Assembly (NCBI RefSeq): GCF_014356525.2
Contig: NC_052516.1
Span: 22,536,929-22,600,928 of the forward strand
Direction of reading: 5' to 3'
Source of the DNA: Nilaparvata lugens
Taxonomy: Eukaryota > Arthropoda > Insecta > Hemiptera > Delphacidae
Length of the DNA stretch: 64,000 bases
Numbering within the stretch: position 1 is the first letter of the stretch; every line of letters begins with the position of its first letter. Positions 49,420 through 64,000 of the stretch are shown here, in pieces. The notes beneath the pieces were generated by a model. That model ran no database searches, had not been told where the DNA came from, and saw nothing but the letters and a program-made list of their open reading frames with translations. Made by a program: the position numbers and the translations under genes.

Positions 49420-49555
49420 GACCTGGCTGGCTCAGGTCTGGTGTCAGAGTTTTCAGGTCGCAACTGATCAATTTCAGGGCCTCTGACATGACCTAACGAC
49501 TGCTTTTTAGGCAGCCGGGACCGACGGTTTAACGTGTCCATCCGAAACACGGGTC
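49420..49555 (-). mobile_element. SINE body, minus orientation, with (AAT)n tail
   Basis: CCGGGACCGACGGTTTAACG, TGTCCATCCGAAACACGGGT and GAGTGACCTGGCTGGCTCAG are the inverse of the SINE body. It is preceded by TAATAATAATAAT, the tail in this orientation. Confidence 0.7.
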
Positions 49556-50367
49556 AGATAATAAATAACTACATATTATAAGAACGGGAAAAATAAAACA
49601 AAAATTATAGATCGCTAATATTACCATATATTTTATTAGATTGCAAATAATAATAAATTAACTGTTATCACAATATTTCTTAGATTACTTACGATTATTT
49701 CTTACAACTTAAGTATAGGTACCTAACTATACTCTATACTCTTATATTTAATATAAGATAATAAATAACTACATATTATAAGAACAGGAAAAATAAAACA
49801 ATAGCAATGATGAAGAATTTATAGACAATTTTAGCGCAAATAATGTTTTTTATAATACAAATTTAGCATACAATATTTTCATAGTTCACAAAATATTACA
49901 ATATAAGACAAATTAATGGAATGGAATGGAATATGGATACCTACATTGGATCTATGGAAATAAAATATTCATTATAATATTACCGAAACTTATATTTTAT
50001 TACTTGGCAAATAATGATAATGAATCAACCTAAGCACAATATTCCTTATAAATACCATTCTTTGAATATTTTTTATTGCTTCAATAAAAAAATATTAACA
50101 TTTGAAAAAGGCTCTTTTTCTACACAACGAATACGAATACCCGACTTCTTGCCCGATTTTTCTGGTAGCTACACTAGTACACTAGTGCATCATAGCGTAC
50201 TTCGCTCTTCTTAAGTCATCTAACTATATATATCAATGGAAGATACAGTCAGCTTAGGGTGTGTTTTCTATACTGACCACTTGGTAGCAGCACTAGTCAA
50301 GACCGTCTCTCTCGAGAAAATAAAAATGGATTGCACATGTACTGTTGCGATGAACAAAAATGGGTCG

Positions 50368-50590
50368 CATGAATTAGGAATATCTGAAACTCAAAATATC
50401 TTGCAGCTAGCCGGAATTGGAAATATATGGAACTCCGAATATGTTGACAGGCGGAACTCCGAATATCGTGCAGGCCGACGGAACTCAAAATATCTTAGAC
50501 CAGTTTGCTGCACGCCTCAGCTGGTGGAATTGGAAGTATGTGGAATTGAAAATATATCGAACTCACAATATCGATCGTTATTAGCGAGAC
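50368..50590 (+). repeat. Short tandem array of GGAATTGGAAATATnTGGAA units, direct
   Basis: Degenerate units combine GGAATTGGAAATAT, GGAACTCCGAATAT or GGAACTCAAAATAT with variable spacers (TGTTGACAGGC, CGTGCAGGCCGAC). The same array lies inverted at 50940-51165. The 137-codon open frame across it follows the repeat and is not protein-like. Confidence 0.65.
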
Positions 50591-50939
50591 TGTGTAAATA
50601 TGTGATGAAACAAATTTATTGCAAAACAAATATGAAGTATTCTATATAGTTGACCTAAAATAAATTCATCAACAGTCGTCAGTCTTGTTTGAAACAGATA
50701 GCAGAGTTTTGAGAACTTGCATAATATGTACATGACTATTATTTGATGAACCAATATTCAAACAATATACAACCAAGTTGTTTTTACTGTTTAAAGTTCA
50801 AGTCCAATATTTCCGTCCAAAATTAATATATAATGAGCTATGAATATTACGCTAAGTCAGCTAATTAGACCATATCATTCCAGAAAATAAGTCAGACTTT
50901 AACCATTTCTCAATCACAAACACATTATTAGTACTCCCA

Positions 50940-51165
50940 CTTTGGCACCGATATTTTGAGTTCCAGATATTTCCAATTCCGCCATCTGACAAACAAATAA
51001 TTTGAGTTCCAGATACTCCCAATTCCACCTAGCAACATATTTTGAGTTCCGGATATTTCCAATTCCGCTGTCTGACAAATATTCGGAGTTCCACCCAGCA
51101 ACAGTTTTCAAGCATAGGACATTTAACATTAATATTTTGAGTTCCAGATATTTCCAATTCCGCGG
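50940..51165 (-). repeat. Inverted partner of the GGAATTGGAAATAT array
   Basis: ATTTTGAGTTCCAGATATTT with CCAATTCCGCC occurs about four times, plus ATTCGGAGTTCC, each separated by spacers such as ATCTGACAAACAAAT and ACCTAGCAACAT. It is the inverse of the units at 50368-50590. Confidence 0.7.
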
Positions 51166-51177
51166 CCCCACAAAAAT

Positions 51178-51700
51178 TATAGTGAGGTTCACGTTATAAT
51201 GGGAGAGTTTGATTGGCTATGGTATTGCTATATTTGTCTGTCATTCAACAAACCGGATAGCGCTATCTCTCTCTCGCTTTGTTCCGTTGCGAGATCGGCT
51301 TTAAACAATGTAGATTTAATAATTAATTAACAAAATATTCTATTTCAATTATGAATATTCATTATGAAATTATTGAAAAATATAATTCCTTGCTGAATAA
51401 AATATAATTGATTATTTTAAACGAGAATGAACAGTTAATAATACTCCAATAAACCGTTGAAATACCGTCTGAACTTGAAAATTGAAAAAATTGCGCTGAA
51501 ATTGAAAAAATTCACCTGTACCAGCTACCATCTATAGAAGGCAAATTACGAACAAAAATGTGAACTTGAAAAATTACGCTGAAATTGAAAAAATTCACCT
51601 GTACCAGCTACCATCTATAGAAGGCATTGACAAGACCGAAGTTCGGCAACGTTGTTATCCTATCTTTCTCCACTACCATTATAACGTGGACCTCACTATA
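51178..51700. mobile_element. MITE, GTGAGGTCCACGTTATAATG family, copy 1
   Basis: Ends TATAGTGAGGTTCACGTTAT and ATAACGTGGACCTCACTATA. Interior includes GATAGCGCTATCTCTCTCTC and GTACCAGCTACCATCTATAG (twice, a local duplication). TA at the ends is consistent with Tc1/mariner-type insertion. Confidence 0.8.
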
Positions 51701-52064
51701 GGTGCCTCAAAAGTGAGATCTCAAACGTGCTAGTATTTCAACTTTCTATTGACTATTACCTGAAATATTATAAACACATTACAAATACGGTACCTTATTA
51801 ACATGTTGCTTTGGCTTTCAATCGCCCACAGGATTTGGCTTCTAATGACGCGAACACTTCTTTTACTTGAAATTACCGCTTCACGCTCAATTCTATGACA
51901 AAATGTCACTGAACATTATTCTTAGATAATAATTTGATAATTTATATCTCTCACAAAATTTCAATTTGAGCTACCGTTCAGACGGTATTTCAAAAAAACT
52001 GGTAAGTTAAAAATTACACAGTTATTTAATAAATTCACATTCATGAAACATCAATATAGCCTAT

Positions 52065-52500
52065 TATTGTTCCTCTCAAGTACTGTACTATCATTCGTGG
52101 GAGTTTGAGCGATTTTAATTTTTGACCATTTTTGCAAAAATCCATCATGTTTGGTGATTTCATGAAAAATGCAAATCTCCCAGATTTGGTTGACATTCGG
52201 GTTATAGATAGAAGTTGATCTTGAGAGTGTCGTGCTATAATATGAGACCATTCGCTACAATACAGGGTGAGTTATTCACTGAAACATAAAATCTTTGCTC
52301 CACTCACAGATCAGAGAAATCACTCATCTTCAAATGCTTATAACTCAAGAATGGGAGTGAATTTGGCCAATGTGATGACATATTATTGTTCCTCTCGTCA
52401 AGTAGGCCTACTATCATTCCTGAGAGTTTGAGCGATTTTAATGTTTGACAATATCTGCAAAAATCCATGATGTTCAAAGAAATCACTCATCTTCAAATGT
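52065..52500. repeat. Local duplicated and inverted repeat cluster
   Basis: ATTATTGTTCCTCTC..CTATCATTC..GAGTTTGAGCGATTTTAAT is present twice (52066-52160 and 52382-52480). AAATCACTCATCTTCAAATG flanks the second. A TACAGGGTGAGTTATTCACT end lies at 52261, resembling the CAGGGTG-ended foldbacks. Confidence 0.55.
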
Positions 52501-53385
52501 CATCACATTGGCGAAATTTACTCCTATTCTAGAGTTATAAGTTCAACTCCAAGTAGAATCGGCGACCTGTTGCATGTCTGGGATCAAAGTTCAAATACAA
52601 GAGTACAAAATAAGAGGTCATTCACACCAAAAACTAGTCGGCCACCTATTGAATGTTTGAGAATTATTTTCAAAATTCAAATACTGTAACCTGGGCTAAA
52701 ATCATATCACACACACACAGTACTAAATTTCAAATAATTTAATGAATCTTCAAATCTCTCTGACTGAATATAAATACACGTTTCTGGACAACTTACATAA
52801 ATTTATTATGAAACAATAGTAGATAATTGATTCAGTTGCGTTAATAACAGGCATAGTTTCTTGAAAATTCAGCTGGAGGAATTAGAGAATTCAAGGTACC
52901 CTTGAGAGAGATTATCTCAATTTAAAAAACACTTCAAGTCCTTCAATTTAAGATGGTATTGTGAGAGATTTCCTGAATCGGAGAGCTCTAGAAAAATAAG
53001 TTGATAAAACTCTCAAGGAACCCTTGAAATTCTCCAATTCAAGGAGCCCTTCAAGGATTTAGTGGATGAAAAAGACCTTGGAGTCTCACCCATACAATAA
53101 ACCATAAGAGGGACTAACCTCCAATATTTAAATGAAACTTGAAATACTAAGATTTATTCATCTTACATATAAATAATCAATTTATAAAACACAAGTCTGA
53201 CAAAAATATAGTTCATGCTTACAAAATACATTAAAACATTTATGAAGACAATTCATGGAAGTATAGAACCTATGAATTACATGAAGCCATATTTAACAAT
53301 AAATATTATCAGTAAATAAATTGACTTAATCGATAGTTAATGTTTTCATTCCTCGACTGTTGAAGCAGTTTGAATAAATAAATAA

Positions 53386-53390
<5 letters not shown>

Positions 53391-53431
<41 letters not shown>

Positions 53432-53439
53432 TATATATT
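53391..53439. repeat. (AT)n microsatellite
   Basis: AT run preceded by an AAATAAAT tract. Confidence 0.9.
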
Positions 53440-53544
53440 AGCAAAAACTAGTAAAAAATTGACTAATCCATTTCAGAAAATAATTCAAGAGATAAATAGG
53501 AGCTACTGAACAATGATAAAATATTTAAATAATTTAGTCCTAGT

Positions 53545-53692
53545 TGCGCAAGTCTGTTAAATTTTAATCATGTTTAAAAGCCACGAGACCCAATCAGAGA
53601 AGCCTTATTTCTAGAACGTCTTCTATGATTGGTTCTCGTCGCATTTAATCATGATTAAAATTCCACAGGCTTTTGTGCAACCGGACCTTAGA
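53545..53692. mobile_element. MITE of the GTTGCACAAAAG family
   Basis: GTTGCGCAAGTCTGTTAAAT left, CAGGCTTTTGTGCAACCGGA right; inner CCAATCAGAGAAGCC pairs with GATTGGTTCTCGTCGC. See 19673-19803. Confidence 0.8.
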
Positions 53693-54199
53693 TACATAAA
53701 ATCTCAATAAAATGACGAGTTACACAATAAACCAATAAAGATATAGTATATTATGTGTGAGGAACATGTAGTATAAATCTGTTTGTACTATTGAAGTATA
53801 TGAAAAATATTAGGCAAATTATTTTGCAGCCTCATTAATTATAAATAAATGAAAAAAGTAATGTATAGCGAGTTTGAAAGGCTACAGAAATAAGATTAAT
53901 TCGAATTAACTTACAGTACCGGTATACAAAATGTGTAGAGATATTAGAATATAACTGATTGATTTATAAATAAATGAGGATTTTTTCAACTTTGTGACTA
54001 TGTCATGGAATAAAAGTATACAGCAGTACTGTCAAAAATGACAAATTCAAGGAAGAGAATCAGATATTGACAATGGTGTAATAACCGAAACCGGTCTTTC
54101 TAAGTATCAATAAATCTGTGGTTTTTTGTCAATTTCTTAGTCTCTTTCATTCAATTTGAATTCAAGGAACACTATCAATGTATTCAAACTGTCAGAATT

Positions 54200-54200
<1 letters not shown>

Positions 54201-54273
<73 letters not shown>
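54201..54273. repeat. (AT)n microsatellite
   Basis: Perfect AT run of about 73 bp, flanked by short inverted words (AAACTGTCAGAATTCC; GACAGTCTGAAA). Confidence 0.95.
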
Positions 54274-54275
<2 letters not shown>

Positions 54276-54536
54276 CACCAATACTTTCCATTCAACAAAT
54301 TATGACAGTCTGAAAAGAATCTCAATATTGGAATATCTTGTATAAATTGTGTCTTTTCAGTTTTGTTATACTATTATTGCACCTTGATAGTATAGCTTAG
54401 ATAGGGATAGATAGAACAACAATTTTACAAGTTATTATGATTTATAGGCCTTAGAGACACGGCAGTATGAATGCCAAAGCAGTTGAGAATTGACAAAAAT
54501 TCTACAGTATATTCAATACATCAAAATGACTTCTAA

Positions 54537-54975
54537 TTGAATAAATCAGAGCTAGTTGAATAATATAGTTGAATTTGAATTAACTAGTTGAATAACATAG
54601 TTGAGATGTTAACATAGTTGAATAATATAGTTGAATAACTAGTTGAAATTAGCATTATACATCGTCTATGAATAATACCTTTAAAAAATTAACATGTTGA
54701 ATAAATCAGAGCTAGTTGAATAATATAGTGGAATTTGAATTAACTAGTTGAATAACATAGTTGAGATGTTAACATAGTTGAATAATATAGTTGAATAACT
54801 AGTTGAAATTAGCATTATCGTCTATGAATAATACCTTTAAAAAATTAACATGTTGAATAAATCAGAGCTAGTTGAATTTGGATTAACTAGTTGAATAACA
54901 AAGTTGAGATGTTAACAAAGTTGAATAACTAGTTGAAATTAGCATTATACATCGTCTATGAATAATACCTTTAAA
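54537..54975 (+). repeat. Three-copy tandem repeat of about 160 bp, rich in TAGTTGAATAA
   Basis: Units start near 54537, 54699 and 54853, each with AATAAATCAGAGCTAGTTGA, GTTGAGATGTTAACA and GAAATTAGCATTAT..TCGTCTATGAATAAT. Within a unit GTTGAATAA recurs many times, so the repeat is itself built from a shorter motif. The third unit has a deletion. Confidence 0.85.
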
Positions 54976-55107
54976 AATAAACGCAATGAAAAATAATATT
55001 GAAGTAACAAAGTACATGGTAATACTTAATTTAGGACTGGTATCATTTTTTTATTCATTTTTCAACACTCAATTTTATAAGAGAAATTGTACAAACCACA
55101 TTAATGC

Positions 55108-55479
55108 TACAGTGATGTCCAAGTTATAATGGCAGTGAAGAAAGATAGGAGAACAACGTTGTCGATCCTCACTGTCTTGTCAATGCCTTCTATAGACGGT
55201 AGCTGACAGGTTTATTGATGTAATATAAATTGTTCATTCTAGTTTTAAAATAATCAATTATATATTATTAAGCAAGAAATTATAATTTCATGATGAATTT
55301 TCATAATTAAGATGTAATATTTTGTGAATGAATGATCAATTCTACATTGTTAAAAGCCGATCTGGCAACAGAGCAAAGCGAGAGAGAGAGATAGCGCTAT
55401 CCGCGTTGTTGAATGAAAGACAAGGATAGATTTACCATTGCTAATCAAACACTGCCATTATAACGTGGACCTCACTATA
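55108..55479. mobile_element. MITE, GTGAGGTCCACGTTATAATG family, copy 2
   Basis: Left end CTACAGTGATGTCCAAGTTA, right end ATAACGTGGACCTCACTATA. The interior of copy 1 appears here in the opposite orientation (AGAGATAGCGCTATCC, CAACAGAGCAAAGCGAGAG). Confidence 0.8.
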
Positions 55480-55794
55480 GCATTGAACAAGGTTTGCCCA
55501 ACCTCTCCAATATACTCTATCACCCACACACATACAAAAACTTATAACTATTTCTGCTCAAAAAACATCAAGTTTGTCTCATTGTTCTCATATCGTTCTA
55601 GGTCTCAAAGTCTTATGGAGCCTCAAGTCTTTCTCCTTCTCATATAAAACAGCTTGGAAGATCACTCAATTCACCAGGGGCTTGTTTCATAATATTTAGA
55701 AGTGAACATAAAATAATTTATAAAGTATTGTAAAAAGGAAACAGCTGACGTGCACACTACTTTTCGGTAATTCAAATAATTCTGTACCTAAATC

Positions 55795-55948
55795 TAGGTT
55801 GCACAAAAGTCGGTTGAATTTTAACCGTGATTAATTCCATGAGAACCAATCAGAGAAGCCGTCTTATCAAAAATGCCTTCTGTGATTGGTTCTCATGTAA
55901 TTAATCACGGTTAAAATTTAACCGGCTTTTCTGCAACCGGGCCTAAGA
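55795..55948. mobile_element. MITE of the GTTGCACAAAAG family
   Basis: GGTTGCACAAAAGTCGGTTG and its inverse GGCTTTTCTGCAACCGGGCC, with ATTTTAACCGTGATTAAT arms. The best-preserved copy of this family in the window. Confidence 0.85.
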
Positions 55949-56005
55949 GTTGAAAGGGCAATAAGTCTCAAACGGCTGATTTTACAGGAGAGCCCAAAAC
56001 TTATT

Positions 56006-56267
56006 ACCATAGAGAAATAATAGCGTAAGTAGATATCCCATGGTATAGGGCATTTATGTCGCAACTTTCACTGTTATCTCAAGCCGAATACTGTTGATTA
56101 TTGTAGATTTTTCCTGTTTTGGCCGGGTGAGAGTGTATGAACGGCACAATATGAGAGACTGCCAGCGTCACATAGCTTTATGGGAAAGAACTACGTGGAC
56201 TATCGGCTTGAGATAACAGAAAAAGTTACGACATGGGATATCTACTTATGCTATGTTTCTCTATGGT
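56006..56267. mobile_element. Foldback, AGAGAAA..GATATCCCATGG family
   Basis: ACCATAGAGAAATAATAGCG at the left and TTTCTCTATGGT at the right, with GATATCCCATGGTATAGG and CATGGGATATC. The most complete copy of the family. Confidence 0.85.
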
Positions 56268-56514
56268 GTTAACTCCCAGCCGGGGCTAAAAGAGCGTAAG
56301 TCGAATCAGCATTAGACTTTACTTGTCAATTATTGGACTCACGTTGTTTCAGTTCTAATGCTTACTGGAATTACGAACTTTCAGCTCTGGCTATCTTCAA
56401 TACAATCAACTGCAGAAGACTTACGTTATCTTAAAATCTATAGAGTTCAAGACCCACTAAAAACAACATTTTGTCAAAAAATGGACTTACGCTCATCTAG
56501 CTCTGAGGTACAGA

Positions 56515-56850
56515 ATTTAGATTGAGTAATTCATTGTAGTTCAAGTAATTTTCATCGAATACTATGTTTTGTTCTACGTCTTCCAAGGTAAATCAAATAA
56601 TTTGGATTGAGTAATTCATAGTAGTTCAGGTAATATTCATGGAATATTATGTTCTCGTTTACACGTCTTCTAAGGTAAATCAAATAATTTGGATTGAGTA
56701 ATTCATAGTAGCTCAGGTAATTTTCATCGAATATTATGTTCTAGTTTGAAAGTTTTTAAGGTAAATCAAATAATTTAGATTGAGTAATTCATTATAGTTC
56801 AAGTTACTTTCATCGAATATTGTGTTCTTAATTACAAGTCTTCTAAATTT
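56515..56850 (+). repeat. Four-copy tandem repeat of about 84 bp
   Basis: ATTGAGTAATTCATnGTAG, TTTTCATCGAATATTATGTT and TCTTCTAAGGTAAATCAAAT recur four times with modest divergence. Confidence 0.85.
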
Positions 56851-56894
56851 TAATCAAATCAACAGCCCTAACGTCACGAGATCGGCTAAAATCT

Positions 56895-57000
56895 AGGCCC
56901 AGTGCCGAAATACCTGTCATTAAATTTTTGGTTCGGATCGATTTAGTATGTCATTTTGAGCACAACATCACAAGAAATAAACGGTGGTCACCCATCATAA
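56895..57000 (+). repeat. Partial arm of the 5770-6260 foldback
   Basis: CCAGTGCCGAAATACCTGTC, TTTTGGTTCGGATCGATTTA and TTTTGAGCACAACATCAC match that arm. The second arm is missing. Confidence 0.7.
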
Positions 57001-57164
57001 ATTTAAATTTCATAGAATTACACCCACGAGATCACCCGATAATCATTTTGAACACCATCTCTGTAGTGAGATTTACTATAGTCTGATAGCATTCATTATA
57101 AATAACAACAATGTTTCTCACTGATTATATTGCCAGTTACAAAGTTAATTGCACTATAGAGGTC

Positions 57165-57740
57165 ATCAAGGTTTTCCTTGTTATATGTTTTTTTTTTTTA
57201 ATTTATATAGTTTAACACCCTCAATAACCTGTTGAATAATTTGGGACTTTCCTGACAACATTTTAACAGGTCCATAGAGAAATACAAGACAATTTTACGA
57301 CATTTAAACACTTGTTGACAACAGAGAAGACTTTTCAAGGTCACAATGTCACAGATTGACCTTAGTAGACCTTAGTTTTCCTTGTAACATGTTATTTCAA
57401 GAACCAGTTGAATGATTAGGGACCTTTCTGACAACATTGTAACAAGTCCATAGAAAAATACAAGAACCTCAAGATATTTTTAAGAAATTTAAAAACTTGT
57501 TGACAACAGAGAAGACCTCACAAGGTCACAGGTTGACCTTAGTTTTCCTTGTAACATGTTATTTCAAGAACCAGTTGAATAATTTGTGACCTTCCTGACA
57601 ACTTTGTAACAAGTCCATAGAGAAATACAAGATATTTTTACGACATTTAAACACTTGTTGACAACAGAGAATACCTCTCAAGGTCACAGGTTTGACCTTG
57701 GTGAATCCGTCAAGGTCACAGATTGAGCTTAGTAAGGCGG
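57165..57740 (-). repeat. Tandem repeat of about 170 bp abutting the STT3A stop codon
   Basis: Three to four units share TTTTCCTTGTAACATGTTAT, CAGTTGAATAATTTG, CAACATTTTAACAGGTCCAT, ACACTTGTTGACAACAGAGA and CAAGGTCACAG. The array reaches the base before the STT3A stop codon, so it should form the start of that gene's 3' UTR. It is directional and non-coding. Confidence 0.75.
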
Positions 57741-63008
<5,268 letters not shown>

Positions 63009-63059
63009 TCATTGGCCAGACATTATTAGATCACGTCGTAATCATGATAAACACGATCT

Positions 63060-63229
63060 ATATCGAGGTCCACGTTATAATGGCATTGTTTGATTAGCAA
63101 TACTATCCTTGTCTATCATTCAACAAAGCTGATAGCGCTATCTCTTTCTCGCTTTGTTCTGTTGCCAGATCGTCTTTTAACAATGTAAAATTAATAATTA
63201 ATTATTAATTTTACATTGTTAAAAGACGA

Positions 63230-63304
<75 letters not shown>

Positions 63305-63518
63305 TCTTAATTATAAAAATTCATTATGAAATTATTGAAAAATATAATTTCTTGCTTAATAAAATATAACGGATTTTTTTAAACGAGAATGAACAGTTAA
63401 TATCACATCAATAAACCAGTATCAGCTATCGTCTATAGAAGGCATTGACAAGACAGAGGATCGGCAACATTGTTCTCCTATATTTCTTCACTACCATTAT
63501 AACGTGGACCACACTATA
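63060..63518. mobile_element. MITE, GTGAGGTCCACGTTATAATG family, copy 4
   Basis: ATCGAGGTCCACGTTATAAT left, ATAACGTGGACCACACTATA right. Contains an inner perfect-looking hairpin around 63165-63232 (AGATCGTCTTTTAACAATGT and inverse) and an AT microsatellite at 63234-63302. Confidence 0.8.
63234..63302. repeat. (AT)n microsatellite
   Basis: AT run with one phase break, inside MITE copy 4. Confidence 0.95.
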
Positions 63519-63624
63519 GTAATACTATTGATTAATTGAACTAAGTATTGACATGGAGAAAAAACTTGAAAAACTTTTGTCACAAGATTGAAAAGTTTTA
63601 GGTACTTAGTGTCAGTCAAGTTAA

Positions 63625-63873
63625 ACATAGAGAAGAGATAGCCTGAGAAGATATCCCTTGCTATAGGTCGTTTATGTACCAAATTTCAAGCAGAGTTTTT
63701 GTTAACTCTAGCCGATAAATGTCGACTACTGTCTATTATTACCGTTCTGGCCATGTCAGAGTGTAACAGCGGCACAATATGAGAAAATACCAGCGTTACA
63801 TAGGTTCACTGTGAAAAATAACTGTTAGGATTATCGGCTTGAGTTAATAGTGAAATTTGCAACTTAATATCAT
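63625..63873. mobile_element. Foldback, AGAGAAA..GATATCCCATGG family, cut by a SINE
   Basis: CATAGAGAAGAGATAGCCTG and GATATCCCTTGCTATAGG at the left. The right arm stops at ATATCATGG, where the SINE begins, before the expected inverse GATATCTTC. Confidence 0.75.
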
Positions 63874-64000
63874 GGAGTGATCCGTGGTCTAGTGGATAGA
63901 GTGCTTGCGTAGCAGCATAGAGATCCCGGGTTCAAACCCACTCACAACCAAAAGTTTTTTAACCAGATCACTCCCGTGTTATCGGATGGGCACGTTAAAC
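63874..64000 (+). mobile_element. tRNA-derived SINE, 5' part (runs off the window)
   Basis: Head with RNA polymerase III A-box-like TGGTCTAGTGG (63885-63895) and B box GGTTCAAACCC (63929-63939), then the non-tRNA body AACCAGATCACTCCCGTG and GGATGGGCACGTTAAAC. The body is found, inverted, at 23109-23215 and 49420-49555. The head does not close as a proper tRNA with a 3' acceptor strand, so it is not a tRNA gene. Confidence 0.75.

Larger units (their letters stand above)
48460..50236. mobile_element. 1.8-kb TIR element with an internal tandem array, invaded
   Basis: TTGATATATATAGTTAGATG and its exact inverse are the ends; subtermini share AATCGGGCAAGAAGTC. Inside, a unit of about 200 bp (ATTATAGATCGCTAATATTA; GGCAAATAATAATAAA; TAGGTACCTAACTATACTCT) occurs three times from 48839 to 49810. 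A LINE scrap and a SINE interrupt it. Confidence 0.7.

Noticed and set aside
50236..50649. 137-codon open frame
   Set aside because: It tracks the degenerate tandem array; no protein-family signal, and the inverted array gives similar frames.
54537..54975. CRISPR-like array
   Set aside because: Units are adjacent tandem copies without unique spacers, in a eukaryotic context.
63874..63945. Possible tRNA gene
   Set aside because: A and B boxes are present but the acceptor stem is not closed and a SINE body follows, repeated elsewhere in the window.

Overview
This window is nuclear DNA of an insect. It is AT-rich and intron-rich, with canonical GT/AG introns, and it is crowded with short inverted-repeat transposons, LINE remnants, a tRNA-derived SINE and microsatellites. 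Repeat style and gene content suggest a hemipteran, perhaps a planthopper such as Nilaparvata; the species is inference only. Four conserved single-copy housekeeping genes can be reconstructed exon by exon from reading frame, splice sites and intron phase.

Layout. (1) 1-9386, plus strand: the last seven coding exons of adenosine deaminase (ADA); the 5' exon or exons lie left of the window. (2) 9387-16522: a convergent intergenic stretch made almost wholly of nested inverted-repeat elements. (3) 16523-24852, minus strand: a complete seven-exon RNase H2 subunit B (RNASEH2B), 314 residues, ending in a PCNA-binding box. (4) 24853-25576: a 724-bp head-to-head promoter. (5) 25577-43633, plus strand: Mediator subunit 12 (MED12, Drosophila kohtalo) as eight N-terminal exons (404 codons) and four C-terminal Gln/Gly-rich exons (258 residues). 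They are separated by a 100-N assembly gap that hides more than a thousand codons. (6) 43634-57740: a 14-kb convergent intergenic region of transposons and tandem repeats. (7) 57741-62876, minus strand: the last three exons of STT3A, the catalytic subunit of oligosaccharyltransferase; the gene continues beyond the right edge.

The genes serve unrelated basic functions: purine catabolism, ribonucleotide removal from DNA, transcriptional control by the CDK8 kinase module, and N-glycosylation. The only structural partnership is the shared promoter of RNASEH2B and MED12.

The most unusual signals are in the non-coding part. A solo LTR in a MED12 intron has five heat-shock-element-like clusters, CCAAT boxes and a TATA box. 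A palindromic element family has three copies, each with its own perfect 7-bp target duplication. MED12 exon 2, which encodes the CDK8-activating segment, lies between two halves of one LINE reading frame, and a decayed copy of the start of exon 3 lies just upstream of the real exon 3. Long foldback elements share CAGGGTG-like ends. An unusual pair of tandem arrays lies in inverted orientation at 50.4-51.2 kb.
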